Shown here piece by piece: positions 21,760 through 34,128 of a stretch of 64,000 bases of DNA. This DNA is from Malus domestica (lineage: Eukaryota > Streptophyta > Magnoliopsida > Rosales > Rosaceae). The stretch's first letter is position 1. The number at the start of each line of letters is the position of its first letter. The position numbers and the translations under genes are program-made. The stretch lies in NCBI RefSeq assembly GCF_042453785.1, contig NC_091665.1:29718501-29782500 (forward strand), in the 5' to 3' direction. The notes below the pieces were generated by a model, which was not told where the DNA came from, made no database searches, and saw only the letters and a list, made by a program, of their open reading frames with translations.

Positions 21760-22845
21760 GCAATATAATCGCTTGAAATCTATATAAGAAGTCCTTGCAA
21801 ATTAAAAAATCTCAGTTTATGATCCATGCAATGTTGCATTCAATCCCAAACTTTTCGATATGATCAACTGCAGATAAAAAGTTGATTACGAAGATCTCCC
21901 GAAAAACGAAAGGAATTCTCACAACTCGATGAGGATACGGAATGCTGGGTAGGCTCAAAAGAAGTGTGTCATGAATCTAATTGGAATGCATGGAAAGGGA
22001 AGAGGGGGTTATAACCATGAAACTGAAAAAACAAGATTTTGAGTACAACCATGTTTGAATCCCTAGAGCAACTACCAGAAAACTGAAACCATCAAGAAAC
22101 TAACAGAATCAACAAACTTCCAGGCATGCAAAAGAAAAACCGTCGTTACGATTTCCCGGAAAAAATGGTGAAAGTGTAGGTCAGCAAGAAACCAAAAATA
22201 GGTTAATTACATATCTTTTGGTGTTTCCGCAGAGCATGGAAAAGAAGAAGAAAAATGAGGTTGTCAAAGTGTCTGAATTATAAGCAGAAAAACGTCGGAA
22301 CCAAATCTGCTTAATTAATTATTAATTCCCAAAAAAAGAAAGCTTAATTATTATCTGTGGTGGTTATGGTGTTGTTTAGCATTATGGGATTTTTCTAGCT
22401 GCAGTTAAATATAAAAGAAAAAAATAGAAATAGGCCAAATCATGATTTTGGTGCTGTAGGTTGAGCGAAGTTCAGCTTCGGTCTTATTTTAACGTCGTGA
22501 TCGATTTAACCATTGTTATTTACTAGTTATAGCTCACTCGTGACATGCACGTGAAGGTAAAATTAGACTTTTTTGAAGTGTAAAAACATTACAAACATGT
22601 CATCAATGTGATAATTTTGTTGAAAAAATGACGTAATTGTTTTGAGATTGTGACAATTAGTAAACTACGTAGCAATTGAGAGTACATGGATCAAATTAGA
22701 ACTTCGTTAAAACTACATAACCAAAATCACGACATTCATTTATTCATGCAATCCAACCTTTTCACATAAAGATAAATATTCAAGCATACATTACATAGAG
22801 ATACCGCTCGACAACCCACCCTCCCCTTCAATTTTTCCCAACTGT
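21760..22845. other. Intergenic: kinase upstream region and plantacyanin 3' side
   Basis: Likely holds the kinase promoter and 5' UTR at the left. AT-rich and unremarkable otherwise. Confidence 0.45.
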
Positions 22846-23315
22846 TTAGGAAGCATTAACCGAAATCTTCACACCACCATCGCAGTGGCCAGGGACGGTG
22901 CAGATAAAGTAGTTGAGTCCCTTCGATAATTTGACGCGATCTTTGCCAGTGGTGAATGCCTTAGAGCTTGAAGAAGCACTACAACTACTATATCCATTGG
23001 CATCAACAACTGCCACATTGTGGAGGGATCGATCATAGTTGAAAACTGCACAAAAATAAGTTGCCCATGTGTAAAACGAATCAAAACACCGTGTATCGCT
23101 AAAGAGAAAATTATATAATGAATGTTCTAGCTAGTATTACCAAGTTCATCGCCGGCTTTGAACTTCTTTCCATCTGTCCAGTTTTCGACGTTGAAACTCC
23201 ACCCAGATTTGTCACCAACTGTGAAGGTGGTTGTTTGAGCAGACACAATGGTGAGGAAGAGAAAGAGGAGAAGAACATTGGATTGAGTTGCACTGCATCT
23301 TCCCTGGTGAGACAT
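22846..23315 (-). CDS. Plantacyanin / basic blue protein (phytocyanin)
   Basis: Two exons, 23315-23141 and 23045-22846, give 124 aa. An N-terminal signal peptide (NVLLLFLFLTIVSAQ) is followed by a single plastocyanin-like domain starting TTFTVGDKSGWSFNVENW. Type I copper ligands of the family are visible: His in RSLHNVAVVD, Cys in YFICTVPGHCDGG, and its His. The second Cys (SSCSSSS) forms the usual disulphide with the Cys near the copper site. The protein ends soon after the domain, with no GPI tail or proline-rich stalk, which separates plantacyanins from uclacyanins and stellacyanins. It is secreted to the cell wall; roles in pollen tube guidance and anther function are reported for the family. 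It is not part of the colinear Arabidopsis block. Confidence 0.92.
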
Positions 23316-23319
23316 TCTT

Positions 23320-24300
23320 GATGTGATGATATGATAAAATTATCGCATATAAAGTTTACTTATATAATAAAAAGATTGAGGGAATGCAAAGAATGTCGCA
23401 TATAGGAAGTTTACCAAACTTTAAAACATTAATTCAATAAAAATGGCGCTTATTTTTTGTTTATTCACTTTTCCACAAAATAAAAAGAAGTGCTTGAGAA
23501 TATATGTTGGACCTTTTTCGATCCATCGAAAAGTGAATAAGAAAAAATAAGCAGTGGATTTTGAAATCCATGATGCTTTTGTATATAGTTCCATATTATA
23601 ATTAGCAATTAATCATTCCTTCACGGGTCTTGTATGAAGCAAATAAAGAATCAACAAGAACCCAAAACAAAGAGATTCCGGGCTCGTTTGGTAGTGGTTT
23701 GATGGAAAGCTGGTATGCTCGTAAGTTTTTGTTAAACACAACAAATTGTAATTAAAGTTGAAGAGCTTGGGGGATAAACATTAAAAGGTATTTTTATATG
23801 TACTCCAACAAGGCGTTTTTTATTGTTTGAAAGCGCTCCTCAGTTGTCTAAAGCAAAATTTGTATAAGAGCATCGCCTGAATTTCTCATGAACTTGTATT
23901 TTACATTTGAATTGCCCCTAATAATTCTTTTATTTTTATTGAGGATAAAGAATCAGACCCCCAATGAATTTGAAAAGGACCTTTAAGTTTCACTTTAGTA
24001 CTTGAACCAGTATTGCAAATTTGCAAGAGACTTGAAATTCAGTTGACAAGTAAGAAAAATTACTATTCAATCATCTTTTCTTTTTTCTTTTTCCAGAAAG
24101 AATTTAAAATTTTATTACTACAAATGTTTTTTTGACTGAAAATTTGCGACCAGCACTATTCTATCCATGGCCACCAATTTGACAAAGGATCCTTTCCTTT
24201 CTTTTAATTTCATGTCTTAAGATATGGACACTATTGAATCCTATGCCAATATGTAAGTTTTGGATCCTTTAACCCCAAAATTAAGTGATTATAATGTTAA
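23320..24300. other. AT-rich intergenic spacer
   Basis: Promoter side of the plantacyanin gene on the left. A possible MITE remnant near 23690 (GGGCTCGTTTGGTAGTGG) has no partner end that I can find. Confidence 0.4.
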
Positions 24301-24311
24301 ACTAGTGTTCT

Positions 24312-25090
24312 TCAATTGTGAGCGTGACTTGGAAAACTGCCATTGAGAGAAAAGTCTTGTTCACATGAAAGCATTAAGCCGTTGGAACCAAGTTCGAGAG
24401 GCTTGTTATCTACTGTATTGGGTTTGTGTAGACCTGGAAAGAGTGACATGGATCGTCGTTCGGGATATAGGGCATGAAAAGGATCTTGTTGATATATTGT
24501 TTTCTTCTGGTAGGTAGAAGCAATAGCAATGACATCGTGACAACAGCTCGCACCGTAAACTTGGGAGATAATAACCATGCAGTGCCACTGAAATTGGTCT
24601 ATGGGAATAAAGAAAAGCGCATAGAAACCACCTTTGAAGTTCATGATGACTTATATATATTCAGAAAAGGTTTACAACTTACATTTGCTAGAATCAACAA
24701 CAAAAATTGAAGTCTTGGTTATTCATCAAATGAAAGATTACTTTATAAAAAGAAGGGGAAACAACAATGCCAATGGTGGTGGTGGCGGAGGCAGTGGCGG
24801 TAATCAGGACAACAATGATGAAGCCAATCAAGGCGACGTACGATGGTCACACTGACGTGGAAGGCAATAACGTGGAAGGTAATGGTCGAGAAGTTAATAG
24901 TGATCATGATAATTTCGATCCAGATTATGTGAGGACAAGTGGAATTAGGGTATACAAGCTTGTCCCAAAGAATGACAAATTAGCAGGGCTTCAAAGCTTG
25001 GGGGACCAAATTGTTACATTAGTTTTGGCACACCACGGTTCCTTGTCCATTAATCCTGCAGGCAGCGAGTTCAGACAGTATTTCATATAG
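24312..25090. other. Unrecognised coding-like stretch
   Basis: Two overlapping ORFs look less random than the surrounding spacer. The minus ORF at 24644-24312 includes KTIYQQDPFHALYPERRSMS. The plus ORF at 24767-25090 includes SGIRVYKLVPKNDKLAGLQS and ends with a 20-residue segment of normal composition. A run of GGT/GGC codons lies at 24777-24800. I recognise no domain; these may be fragments of one or two captured genes. Neither has convincing splice partners. Confidence 0.3.
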
Positions 25091-25161
25091 CATTGGAAAC
25101 ATACATTACAACACAATCAAGTTATAAGAGTAGAAACAATAATGCAGGAAGCAACTCCGAG

Positions 25162-28100
25162 TTAACTTAGCGATACATTGACCTCGATGGTGGAGTCTGT
25201 TAGGATAATTGCTTTCGAGACAATCCAATTTTATCCTGACATTTAGAGGTTTCGTAAAGATCACATATCTCAAATCTCTGTTTGATTTTAACAAGAACTG
25301 AATGCATGAATCTCTTCCCAGCTTTCCACTCTTCTCCGAGTTTAAAATATCTGCTATTCTTGCTGCATATTTCTCCTGATTATCCTCTGCTTCTTGCTTT
25401 GTTTTAAGTTTTAAATACAGCATGGCGTAAACAACAACCTGCATGATAGTGAGAGTGAGGATTTAATTGGCACCAGAACTACCCAAAAAAAAAACAAACA
25501 AGGAGATAAACTAAATGTGCAAACCTCGCTCGTTCCAGGACTAGTATTGACGACACAATTGATGTGAACTTTCCCGTCTTGTAGCCCTATTTCAGTAGTC
25601 GTACTATCATCTTCGACAATCAACTCAGTATCAGGTTCTGATATCGACAAGGCAAGATTGTCCAGTTCATCGTACCATTGTTGAGCAACACCGACCTGAA
25701 AATTCGAAAGAGTAGAAATCCTAAGCTACTTAAGGATTAAGCTCTTCCAGATAGGAACCTTCTCTGAAGCTCCTCCTACATCCTCTACCCATTATTGAGA
25801 CAGATGCCAAATCATCCAAACAAGTCATTAGTTAGAACTGTAAACAATTAGCTGTGGTAATTGTGTAATTAGTTTTAGAAGTTAAGTGCACTAGTGTAAC
25901 AAGCCTGTGGCTATATATACCATCTTGTACTGTTGTAATTATTCATTCAATGAAAAGCAGTTTGTTACAGAGAGAATTTTCAGTTTCTATACCCATGACA
26001 CTTCGGTAGCGGCTCCTCTTGTCTGGCGCCATATACAGCCTTCTTGCAACCGTTCTACAAGCTCGGTATCTTCAAGAACCTCCACATTTAACTGTATCAA
26101 AACTCTTCCTGTTACATAGTAAAATTATATGATCAAAGAATCGTTAACATATTAAGTTTGCATAGTTAACAGAAACAGCATACTCTACCTGAGAACGTCG
26201 AAAAAAAAAACACAAAACTGGGAAAGGAAAAAGATTGGAAATGACTGGTAGACGATGGTTTATTTGCATGTTTCGCAAAATCAAATTTTCTCTCCAGTCC
26301 ACCATGTTTACTTGATGCAAATAACAAGATGTCATTGCTAAGACATGAAATTAGCGCAAACCAAAACATTACCTAGCATATCCACCAAACATGGCTCATT
26401 TTTCAACTTTGAATTAATCACAAATCATGGTAAGGCAAAAGATTCAAATCCCAGTTGGACATATCTAGAAAGAGAGGCAGAACCAACTCACATGTCACAC
26501 GAAATAGTGAAATACAATATCAACTAAGAAAATAAGAAGCGTACTTAAGATTAAGAAAAATACCTGGTAATAACGGCCTCAAAGATTCAAGATGATCAAT
26601 CACTCCCTGAACTCCACTACCACTGTCAAATGAGCAAAAAATATGAAGAAAATCATGAGAATACATTGCCACATAATCGGAAAATGACAAAAATGAAAGA
26701 ATATTGGATGTATAAGGAAACTAGTTTGTATATCATTGCCTTCATAAACATACGTAGTATATACTTTCTCCAATGAGGAAGGCAACCAATACGGCAGTCC
26801 AAGAATTCCAAAATTTTGATAACCGGAAGGTTGAACGTACTCCAGATTCTTCACTTAGTTTCAAAATCCTCTGTCCAACTTCAGAATTAGCATTGAAATG
26901 AGTAATTGAGTATTATAGACAAAGTACAAAACAAATTCACTTGAAGAGGTAAAATAGGTACCCCCATATCACAAAGGATTACGTGATTCTGCAAGGTGGT
27001 CAATGAAGATAGTAGGCCAGCATATGGGAGCTGCTCTGGTGAACAAATAACATTGGTTTGTTGCTGCAACCAATCATGTGGCATCTGTTTCAACAGCGCT
27101 AATTTTTCCATGACCTGCTGTCCACAGACCTCCAAAATCTTCGGGAACCCTTTTCAAGTCATGATGTTAGGCTCCATTAAATGTAATAATATATATAAAC
27201 AAGAAAGAAGAAAACAAGAAGCAAACCTCTGATGACTTCTTTTATCTCTCCTGAAGCCAAATTTAGGATCCACAGAGTATTAAAGCTGCCATTCAAATTA
27301 ATTAATCACATCAATGCCTATAATAAAAGTTAAAACAATAAAAGACAAATGACCCAGGATTTATTGATTAAGATTTAAGAAACAATGACAATTGATGTGT
27401 TGGTTTTACCTTCGGTTCATAACAACGAGACTGTCATCAATAGATTTCATCAGATGCCAAGGATACATCAATGATTGTAAATCAAATCCTTCAGTCCTTG
27501 TATGGGCATTGCTTCTCAAAACTAGCTTGGTTGTGATCCAGGTACAAAGTTGATTACTCTTCTTAGCAGTGTCTCCCACTGGATAGAGGGTTTCCAGAAC
27601 CCGGCTCTCCATATCAGCTTTCCTTATGGCATGATTCTTAGTAGATAGGGACCCCACATGCAAACTAGTTAGTTACAGGAGTATGCAATACAGCTGCAAC
27701 ATCATAAATCACATGTTATACCTTACAAACCAATGCATACCTCTGAATCAACAAAATATAGGCAATCCTCAGCGGCATCATAAAATGAAGCTGCAGGGCG
27801 TGCCAACTTGGCACATTCAAAGTTTCCATCCTCAAAACCTGGGGAGGAACCAATATGACACACAAAGAATGAAAACCCAAACTTGAGCTTTCTTCATTTT
27901 ATCTTTAAAAGTTTCAAGAAAACTACAATAAGACAAATACTAAGATTAAATTTAACATCTACATGGAAACACAGCAACTTTCTAAGAAGAACTCAGTAAG
28001 GTCAATTTTGTGAAAACCAAAGATTAATCCCATAGAAGCCCTTCCCGTGCGGACAAGGGAAACTACTTTTGCTTGTTTTAGAGTCGAATACATAAAGTGA

Positions 28101-30359
28101 GCAAGTCACATAAAAAAAATCCTGATAAACATATATGGACTACAAAATCATCAAATCCTGGTTGAACAAAATATTGAACCGCCAATAACTGATAACTGAG
28201 TTCCTAAAGTCGTCTTCTTAACAAGTGAGTGTTAAAATCTTTGACCCTGTCAATGTAATGTGCATAAATTGATGATTACTAAGAAAATTTAGAAGAGCAG
28301 TCCACATAATTTAATATATACACAGTCCAGAATATGACCATTTCCATCAACTACAATAATCCAATGATGATTGCTGTCAGAAAGGAAGAGCCGGTTCCCA
28401 CATTCATCTGCAGAGATGCAGCCTGTAATGGAGAAGAGTAAAAGAAATGCTTAAAGCTTAGTTTCTGGAAACATTTTTATTTTGTGTATTCTCGAACGAA
28501 TGTTACAATTTCAACTGAACTTCACCAGTCATGTGACATGTATCAGTCAAAGTAAAATATAGCTGTGTTGAAAGGAATGAAAAGATTTTGATAGTCTATT
28601 GCACCACACTGCTCTATAATATCATACAATGCAGATGCTTACAATGGAGCAAATCAGTGCTGCGTAGGGAGCCTATACCTGGTAAGTAGAAGAGAAGACT
28701 CCTTAAAGAATCGCCATATGACTCTTTAATGATTTCAGGTTGCTTTGTCCAAGTGCTTTTCAAGTTAGTGCGCGACCTGGAACTCCCATCATCTTGCACA
28801 AGCAAGTCCTCAACAGCTGCACGAGGGCATTAACATGTATCGTGGAATACGTGTATATGTATTAAAATGCGTCATTATATTAAATAAAAGCACATGTCCC
28901 AAAATAAAAATCATGGTTCTATATGCATTCAGTCAAACAACATACTAAAAGTAATAATTATCAACATATATGGTGTCCAGAACAGTAGCAGCCGATAAGA
29001 GATGCTTAAGAGCCAATTAGTTTACCATGTTAATTGAGATCATGACAAATTTTAACACACTATCGGATAACACACCTATTTCCTAAGAAATTTCAAACTC
29101 TTGATTCACTTTTTTGGTGGAAGCTTTGTAACCCCCTCCCCTCCCTTGCTACAAAAGTCGAAAAGAAATAGGATGTTGAAAGCAGGAAGTACCCTGACTT
29201 ATTTCGAAGTGCAACTGGAATTTTAAGCAATAATTGCATGATAATATACAGCTATTAACAGTTATCACAGGAAGAACATATTCTCCCAAACAAACTTTTA
29301 ACAATGTCATGCAGGAATACATGCATACCTTTATTGAGAACTCTGAGATCCATATCCTTCTCATGGTAAACCACTGGACTTTTAAAACCTTTAAACAAAA
29401 TGCAGCATGCCCCGTTTTCCATCTAAACACATTAAAAAAACTAATGATTACATAATGATTGTGAGAAACAATGTTGAGATCCGTCAACAGGCCAATGAAT
29501 GTGTACGTAGTTATGGATTTTGCATGTGTAGGTCTTTTCACAAGACAAACCAAGGATCTTTACCTCACCTCAGTGAAGTTCTTGTTCGACAATATAATAA
29601 GAAATGTGATGTATTCCTTCAGTATATATTGGATCAGATGGCTTCGATCAGCAGCTGAGTGAATCGAGCCACCTGACACAAAAGCCCATAATGTGGAGCT
29701 GAGGAAACCTACAACAGAACACACGCAAAGAAGAGAGCTTTAGAATGACTACCCGCTCACCCTAATCATCCAATTCTAAGCAGCGAAAACAAACATCTGA
29801 CCGCATAGCAACATTTTTCTTCTAATTCATCCGGTTCTAAGTAGAAAGAAACAAACATATGACAGTTTATTCGTTTTCCTCTGTTGAAGTGACTTCACCT
29901 TTTCTAACATGATCGTGGCATCACAACTAGTTGTTAAACTAGTTTCAAGGAACCGTCCAGCAAGAACCACAGGTGAAATTCAACTTAAAATTACCGCTTA
30001 GCACGAAATCCACATTGTGAAATCTGTATCAATTCTTTCCAGAGCATGTGATTGTATGGACAAAGCCGATAACTTGGTAACCAATCCACATTGTAGAAGA
30101 TGATCACCTGCACCAACACATCAAAGATTCAATTTTTAAATCTCAAATGAACATTTCTAGACTTCTGCTTCCTAAATTTCAACAAATTGCAAGTTAAAGT
30201 GAGTTTCTTTCATGCCAAAATTGAATTATTTGAGATTGTAGAAACTGTGAATTCAGTGTATATATGGAGGGTGAAGCTTACTGGAGTGAATTCGAGGCAA
30301 AATTCGTGAGATTTCTCTGAAACGCCGATATCTGAGAGCCATTCTTGTAACGGAAGCAT
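25162..30359 (-). pseudogene. EMB1974-like NHL-repeat gene, disabled by an LTR and frame breaks
   Basis: About 15 exons read on the minus strand, e.g. 30359-30282, 30107-29995, 29422-29329, 28816-28679, 28422-28324, 27838-27741, 27636-27410, 27285-27227, 27149-26962, 26870-26754, 26108-25759, 25695-25525 and 25438-25162. Family text includes NRLFLSDSNHHWIIVVDGNG, CLYFVDSENHAIRKADMESR, VGVAQQWYDELDNLA and EKYAARIADIL. NHL repeats form a beta-propeller; the Arabidopsis gene At3g07060 is embryo-essential. Lesions: a solo LTR splits the exon at 26108-25759, with a stop at once; a one-base shift at about 26805-26817 between SKF and GILGLPYW; a shift at about 29680; and a shift or deletion near 25205 before the ILTDSTIEVNVSL end. 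The N-terminal exons do not match what I remember and the start is unsure. If expressed, only truncated products are expected. Confidence 0.82.
25793..25991 (+). mobile_element. Solo LTR (short, Copia/TRIM-type) inside an exon of the EMB1974-like gene
   Basis: 199 bp running TATTGAGAC...TTTCTATA, flanked by the perfect 5-bp TSD CCCAT (25788-25792 and 25992-25996). The ends look like TG...CA decayed to TA...TA. It contains a TATA-like CTATATATACC and CTTGTACTGTTGTAATTATT, typical LTR text. Taking out the LTR and one CCCAT would leave the host exon in frame, with residues on both sides that fit the gene family, which proves the insertion point. Confidence 0.88.
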
Positions 30360-30399
30360 GTGGTTTCTCTGGTTCTGGGGTTTTGGATTGGACCATTTG

Positions 30400-32520
30400 G
30401 ACTAGAACCCAAAAATTCCATTTGGCCCAAAATATTATTCAAAGAAAAAATAAAAAGTTCATAATGTAAACTTCTTCTACTTCTGTCTCTTGAATGTCTT
30501 TCTCTCTCATATGTGATTAGTCATGTAATGCGAGATAAATGAATAGTCCAACTCTTTATCCGCTCTTAAAAGTTTCTTTAACTTTCTGATGTGAGACAAT
30601 TATCACATTTTCACATGTTCTCTCATGTATAGCAAGTTTAACTAGGTGGCATGAACCATGTGTAGTCGTTAGGCTTCACAAGTGTACGAACTTGTTTTGA
30701 TACCGTGAAAAATACTAGGTCCTACCTTCAAAACTAATTGTCAATTGGAGGAATAACTCAAGTCCTTATAGCTAGACGCTCTTGGCTCTTGCGAGGTCCA
30801 TGTCGCGTGTATTTATCTTCGAATCGTCGTACCAGTGAGACTTAATTCCTTGTAATGTCCTCAAGAACCTTTAATATGAAATATGGAAAGATAAATAAAT
30901 GTGTGATTCCAAAGATTGAAATTGTTGAACTTGAGGATGTACATTTTTTAATAAATTTGAAAGTGTTTCCCACTTCCTACCCTTTAATCATGAAACGGTA
31001 AGCATGCAAAATTTTAACTGTGTCAGATCTCTTTTTTTATGTCTTTGACTGAGATTAAAGTAAAAGTTACTATTTATATAGAGTCACCTTTTCACTACAA
31101 AACAAACATTAATTTTGGAAAAATAAATAACTCAAGACTTTGGTTGATGAAACAATAGCAATCAATCTCTGATTATTTTTGTGTCAGTTTTAGTTTACCA
31201 CTCTACTTTTATTGATTTTTCAATAATTCCTTTTCTGATATGGCTTGCCTTGTAAACTTAATGCTGGCATTTATATTTTTTATATAGAAGATAGAAAATT
31301 ATGATGAAATCATGAAAATGAAGTTGTCTCACGAAGTTGACTTTCTGGGTTTGGATTTTGTTGAAAATTCTACATAAAACATTTAACATACAAATTACAA
31401 TATATAATGCATGGTTCCAGTCTTAATTATATTGAAGCCTTTTAAGATAAAACGCCATCATTCTTGTTGAGCTTGCAAGTTGTTAAGTTGCTAACAATAC
31501 CGGTGTTGGACCACTGACCTATCTTTTTGAAATTTGTCAAATTTTGGGGTACATTTTTGTGTGATGCAAAGTGATAATATAACCTCGACACCATAATATG
31601 AATTTGAAAACAAGGTAATATCATTAAAATTTATAATGAAACAGTGGCCATCCAATATGACCTCTCTCGCCTTAACTTGAGAGATTTTGCGAAACTTTTA
31701 TTATACTTATTCTTTTCATATACCCGAGCATTCTAGAAAATTTTAAAATTAATTATATATTTAAAACAGAAATCCTATTTTCAAAAGCAGAATGATAAAG
31801 CCTATGATTGGGAGCAGCTTACTCAGCAACAGGCAATGATACTGTTATCATTATCTAAATCATGACTTTAGTTTTGGTTGCTTGGTTGGAATCAGCTTTC
31901 TCGGATTTTGCATTTGAGAAGACAAAAGCCAATTTCCAAAAAGCCGATCAAATAATTTCAATTTCTAGGTAGGCAAAACAAAAGGTCCTCCCCTACCTTC
32001 ACTGCTTCCACTACTGCATTTGTCACAGAGAGATCTGACACCATTGCTGCCCTCACTCTTCAGCCTCAGATTTCTCTTCTTATTATCTCCCCTTTTTTTT
32101 TTCAGCTTTAAAGAATCACTACCATTCCATGCAATAAAGCCACATGCTACATCTGATTTTCTTCTTCCATTTTTTTCCAAAATATACAAAGTATATGCAT
32201 TTCTTTCTTCAATTTGAAGGGGTACTATGTAAACTCGCCGAAAAGTTTACAGAGGTTTCTTTTCTTTTCTTTTTTTCTTTTGAAAGTGAAATGATAGCGT
32301 CATAGCCGTTTTATGAGAAAAAACTTGTCAACCAATATTACCAAAAGTAAACTTGAGTTTTCATAAATCCATTGACAATATATATGAACAAAAACCAAAA
32401 TTTCACGATCAACACACAAAGCATTTCGAAATTTAAGATGCATAACTATTATAATTAATCAGAGCAAAGGAACAATCCCATTTATAATCTATACCACCAC
32501 CCAAAATCATACCATCATCA
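30400..32520. other. AT-rich intergenic spacer
   Basis: No gene, RNA or bounded transposon recognised. Short ORFs here lack support. Confidence 0.45.
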
Positions 32521-32526
32521 TCATCA

Positions 32527-32527
<1 letters not shown>

Positions 32528-32578
<51 letters not shown>
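32528..32578. repeat. (TA)n microsatellite
   Basis: About 25 TA units, preceded by a short (ATC)n run. It lies about 290 bp downstream of the CLE gene's stop codon. Confidence 0.95.
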
Positions 32579-32582
<4 letters not shown>

Positions 32583-32869
32583 TGAAACAAATAGATGGAT
32601 ATTACATCATATGAAATATTATTTATAACCAAAGTGTACTCTTGCTATACATTTCTAGCCCCAATATAAAAGCAAAAAAGAAGGAAAATAATAAAAGAAA
32701 AGGTAATGCTAATTAATACGGATGACGACAACAACAATTTAAAGGTAACAAACCTCATTCATCACTGAGGCACAAAGCAGTTTTACAACAATAACCAGAG
32801 ATATGACAAACCATAATAACTGTTGCCGTTACGACCCCTTTCTTCTCTCTACCTTCACCATCTCTGCAG

Positions 32870-33268
32870 CTAGTTTGATATAGGGTTTGGTCCGCTAGGA
32901 ACTTCATGAGCTTCAGCTCCAAACTCTCTTCTGGCACTCGGATTTGAAGACGACGTTGTAGTTGTAGGGTTTTTGGTGTTTTTTGGGTGGAAATTTGTGG
33001 TAGACTTTGATGAGGGCTCGGAGAGAAGCCTTTTGCTTGTGACTGGTGATGCGGAGGAGGAGGAGGAGGCCATTGATGATGGACTGACAAGAAGAAGAAA
33101 AATGAAAAAAACTAGGGCAAGAAAGAGAAGCAAATTAGGGTTTACTTTGGTGCGGAATTCAGAGATGGATGGTGATGACGGCGGTGATGATGATGTTTTA
33201 GGTGCAGCTGCCATGCAATTTGGAAGAAGAAACCACCCCCCAAGAGCCCACAAGGGTTCAATATCCAT
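32870..33268 (-). CDS. CLE41/CLE44-type prepropeptide encoding TDIF
   Basis: A single-exon ORF of 132 aa from the first ATG, or 114 aa from the ATG at 33214 (MAAAPKTSS), which I prefer because the hydrophobic signal segment NPLLLFLALVFFIFLLL-like (text: NLLLFLALVFFIFLLLV) is then about 25 residues from the start. The C-terminus is RREFGAEAHEVPSGPNPISN and then the stop. HEVPSGPNPISN (bases 32908-32873) is identical to TDIF, the dodecapeptide of Arabidopsis CLE41/CLE44. The middle is Ser/Thr-rich and variable, as usual. TDIF is made in phloem, is perceived by PXY/TDR, and keeps cambium dividing while blocking xylem fate. The 5' UTR has a (GA)n tract. The whole gene stands alone between long spacers. 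Confidence 0.93.
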   Translation of the reverse strand: MDIEPLWALGGWFLLPNCMAAAPKTSSSPPSSPSISEFRTKVNPNLLLFLALVFFIFLLLVSPSSMASSSSSASPVTSKRLLSEPSSKSTTNFHPKNTKNPTTTTSSSNPSARREFGAEAHEVPSGPNPISN

Positions 33269-33345
33269 GAACCAGCACCAAGGCTAGATAAGAATAAGGG
33301 AAGACCGAGATCTAGAGAGAGAGAGACAAAGAGAAAGTGATGATG

Positions 33346-33349
<4 letters not shown>

Positions 33350-33380
<31 letters not shown>
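33350..33380. repeat. (GA)n microsatellite in the CLE 5' leader
   Basis: About 15 GA units on the + strand, i.e. (CT)n in the leader of the minus-strand CLE gene. CT-rich leaders are common in plant genes. Confidence 0.9.
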
Positions 33381-33383
<3 letters not shown>

Positions 33384-33419
33384 CAGGGGAGAAAGAGAAG
33401 AAGAGAAGCTTCAGCAAAA

Positions 33420-34070
33420 GTGAAGAATATAAAGCAGGTTTTGAATTTTAATACACATTTGTATTTATGAGAGATTGAAGTTGAATTTTTTGTGTGTATG
33501 TAAAATACTTGTCACTATATAATTCACAATGTGGCGGTGTTTAATTTATAAATATACTCAAGAATCTCTCACAGAGTTATAACTTATAAGATAGTGACAA
33601 GTAAATATAAAATTGTGGGTGGTGAATTGACCAAAAAACCCTTGTAAAATGCAATGAAGCGAAGACAAGTTAGTACTCATATGCACAAATTAATGAAATA
33701 TTAAAGAGGAAAGGAAAAAGACAATGCACTACCGAGAAAGGGAAGAGAGAGAGGTGGTGGCTTTTTCCTGTTTGGCCGGTTCCTCAAGAAATCTTTCTTT
33801 GACTTGGCGAACCCTAACAATGGAAAAATATACTGAATTTGTTCTTTGCGTTATTTTTCTTTTCATGAAGAGAATTCGTTTACTCTCCCTTCCATTCTTG
33901 CGTGACTTGCACACTCGAATATTCTTGAGTTTGCTTTACATAAATTGCTAGCCACTATAATTTGTAATTTAAAGCCCAAAAATTGTTTATTACAACAAAA
34001 ATAAGTCCAAAAATTGGTAAAAAACCATGAATTTACAAGTACTAAAAGAGAATGAATAAACTCAAATAAT

Positions 34071-34075
<5 letters not shown>
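33420..34075. other. Promoter side of the CLE gene
   Basis: AT-rich. No recognised motif set beyond TATA-like sequence near 33418-33430 (minus-strand CTTTATATTCTT). Confidence 0.4.

Positions 34076-34125
<50 letters not shown>
34073..34125. repeat. (TA)n(TG)n compound microsatellite
   Basis: A short TA run is followed by about 21 TG units. A shorter (TG)n occurs at 34457-34474. Confidence 0.95.

Positions 34126-34128
<3 letters not shown>

Noticed and set aside
25106-25161. Extension of the NHL gene's last ORF to 25106
   Set aside because: The family-like ending lies in the other frame and stops near 25162; the longer frame follows a shift.
32973-33287. Plus-strand 104-codon acidic ORF
   Set aside because: It is antisense to the CLE precursor; the exact TDIF peptide on the minus strand decides the coding strand.
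33142-33417. ORF with SLSLSLSLS on the minus strand
   Set aside because: It reads the (GA)n/(CT)n microsatellite of the CLE leader in another frame.
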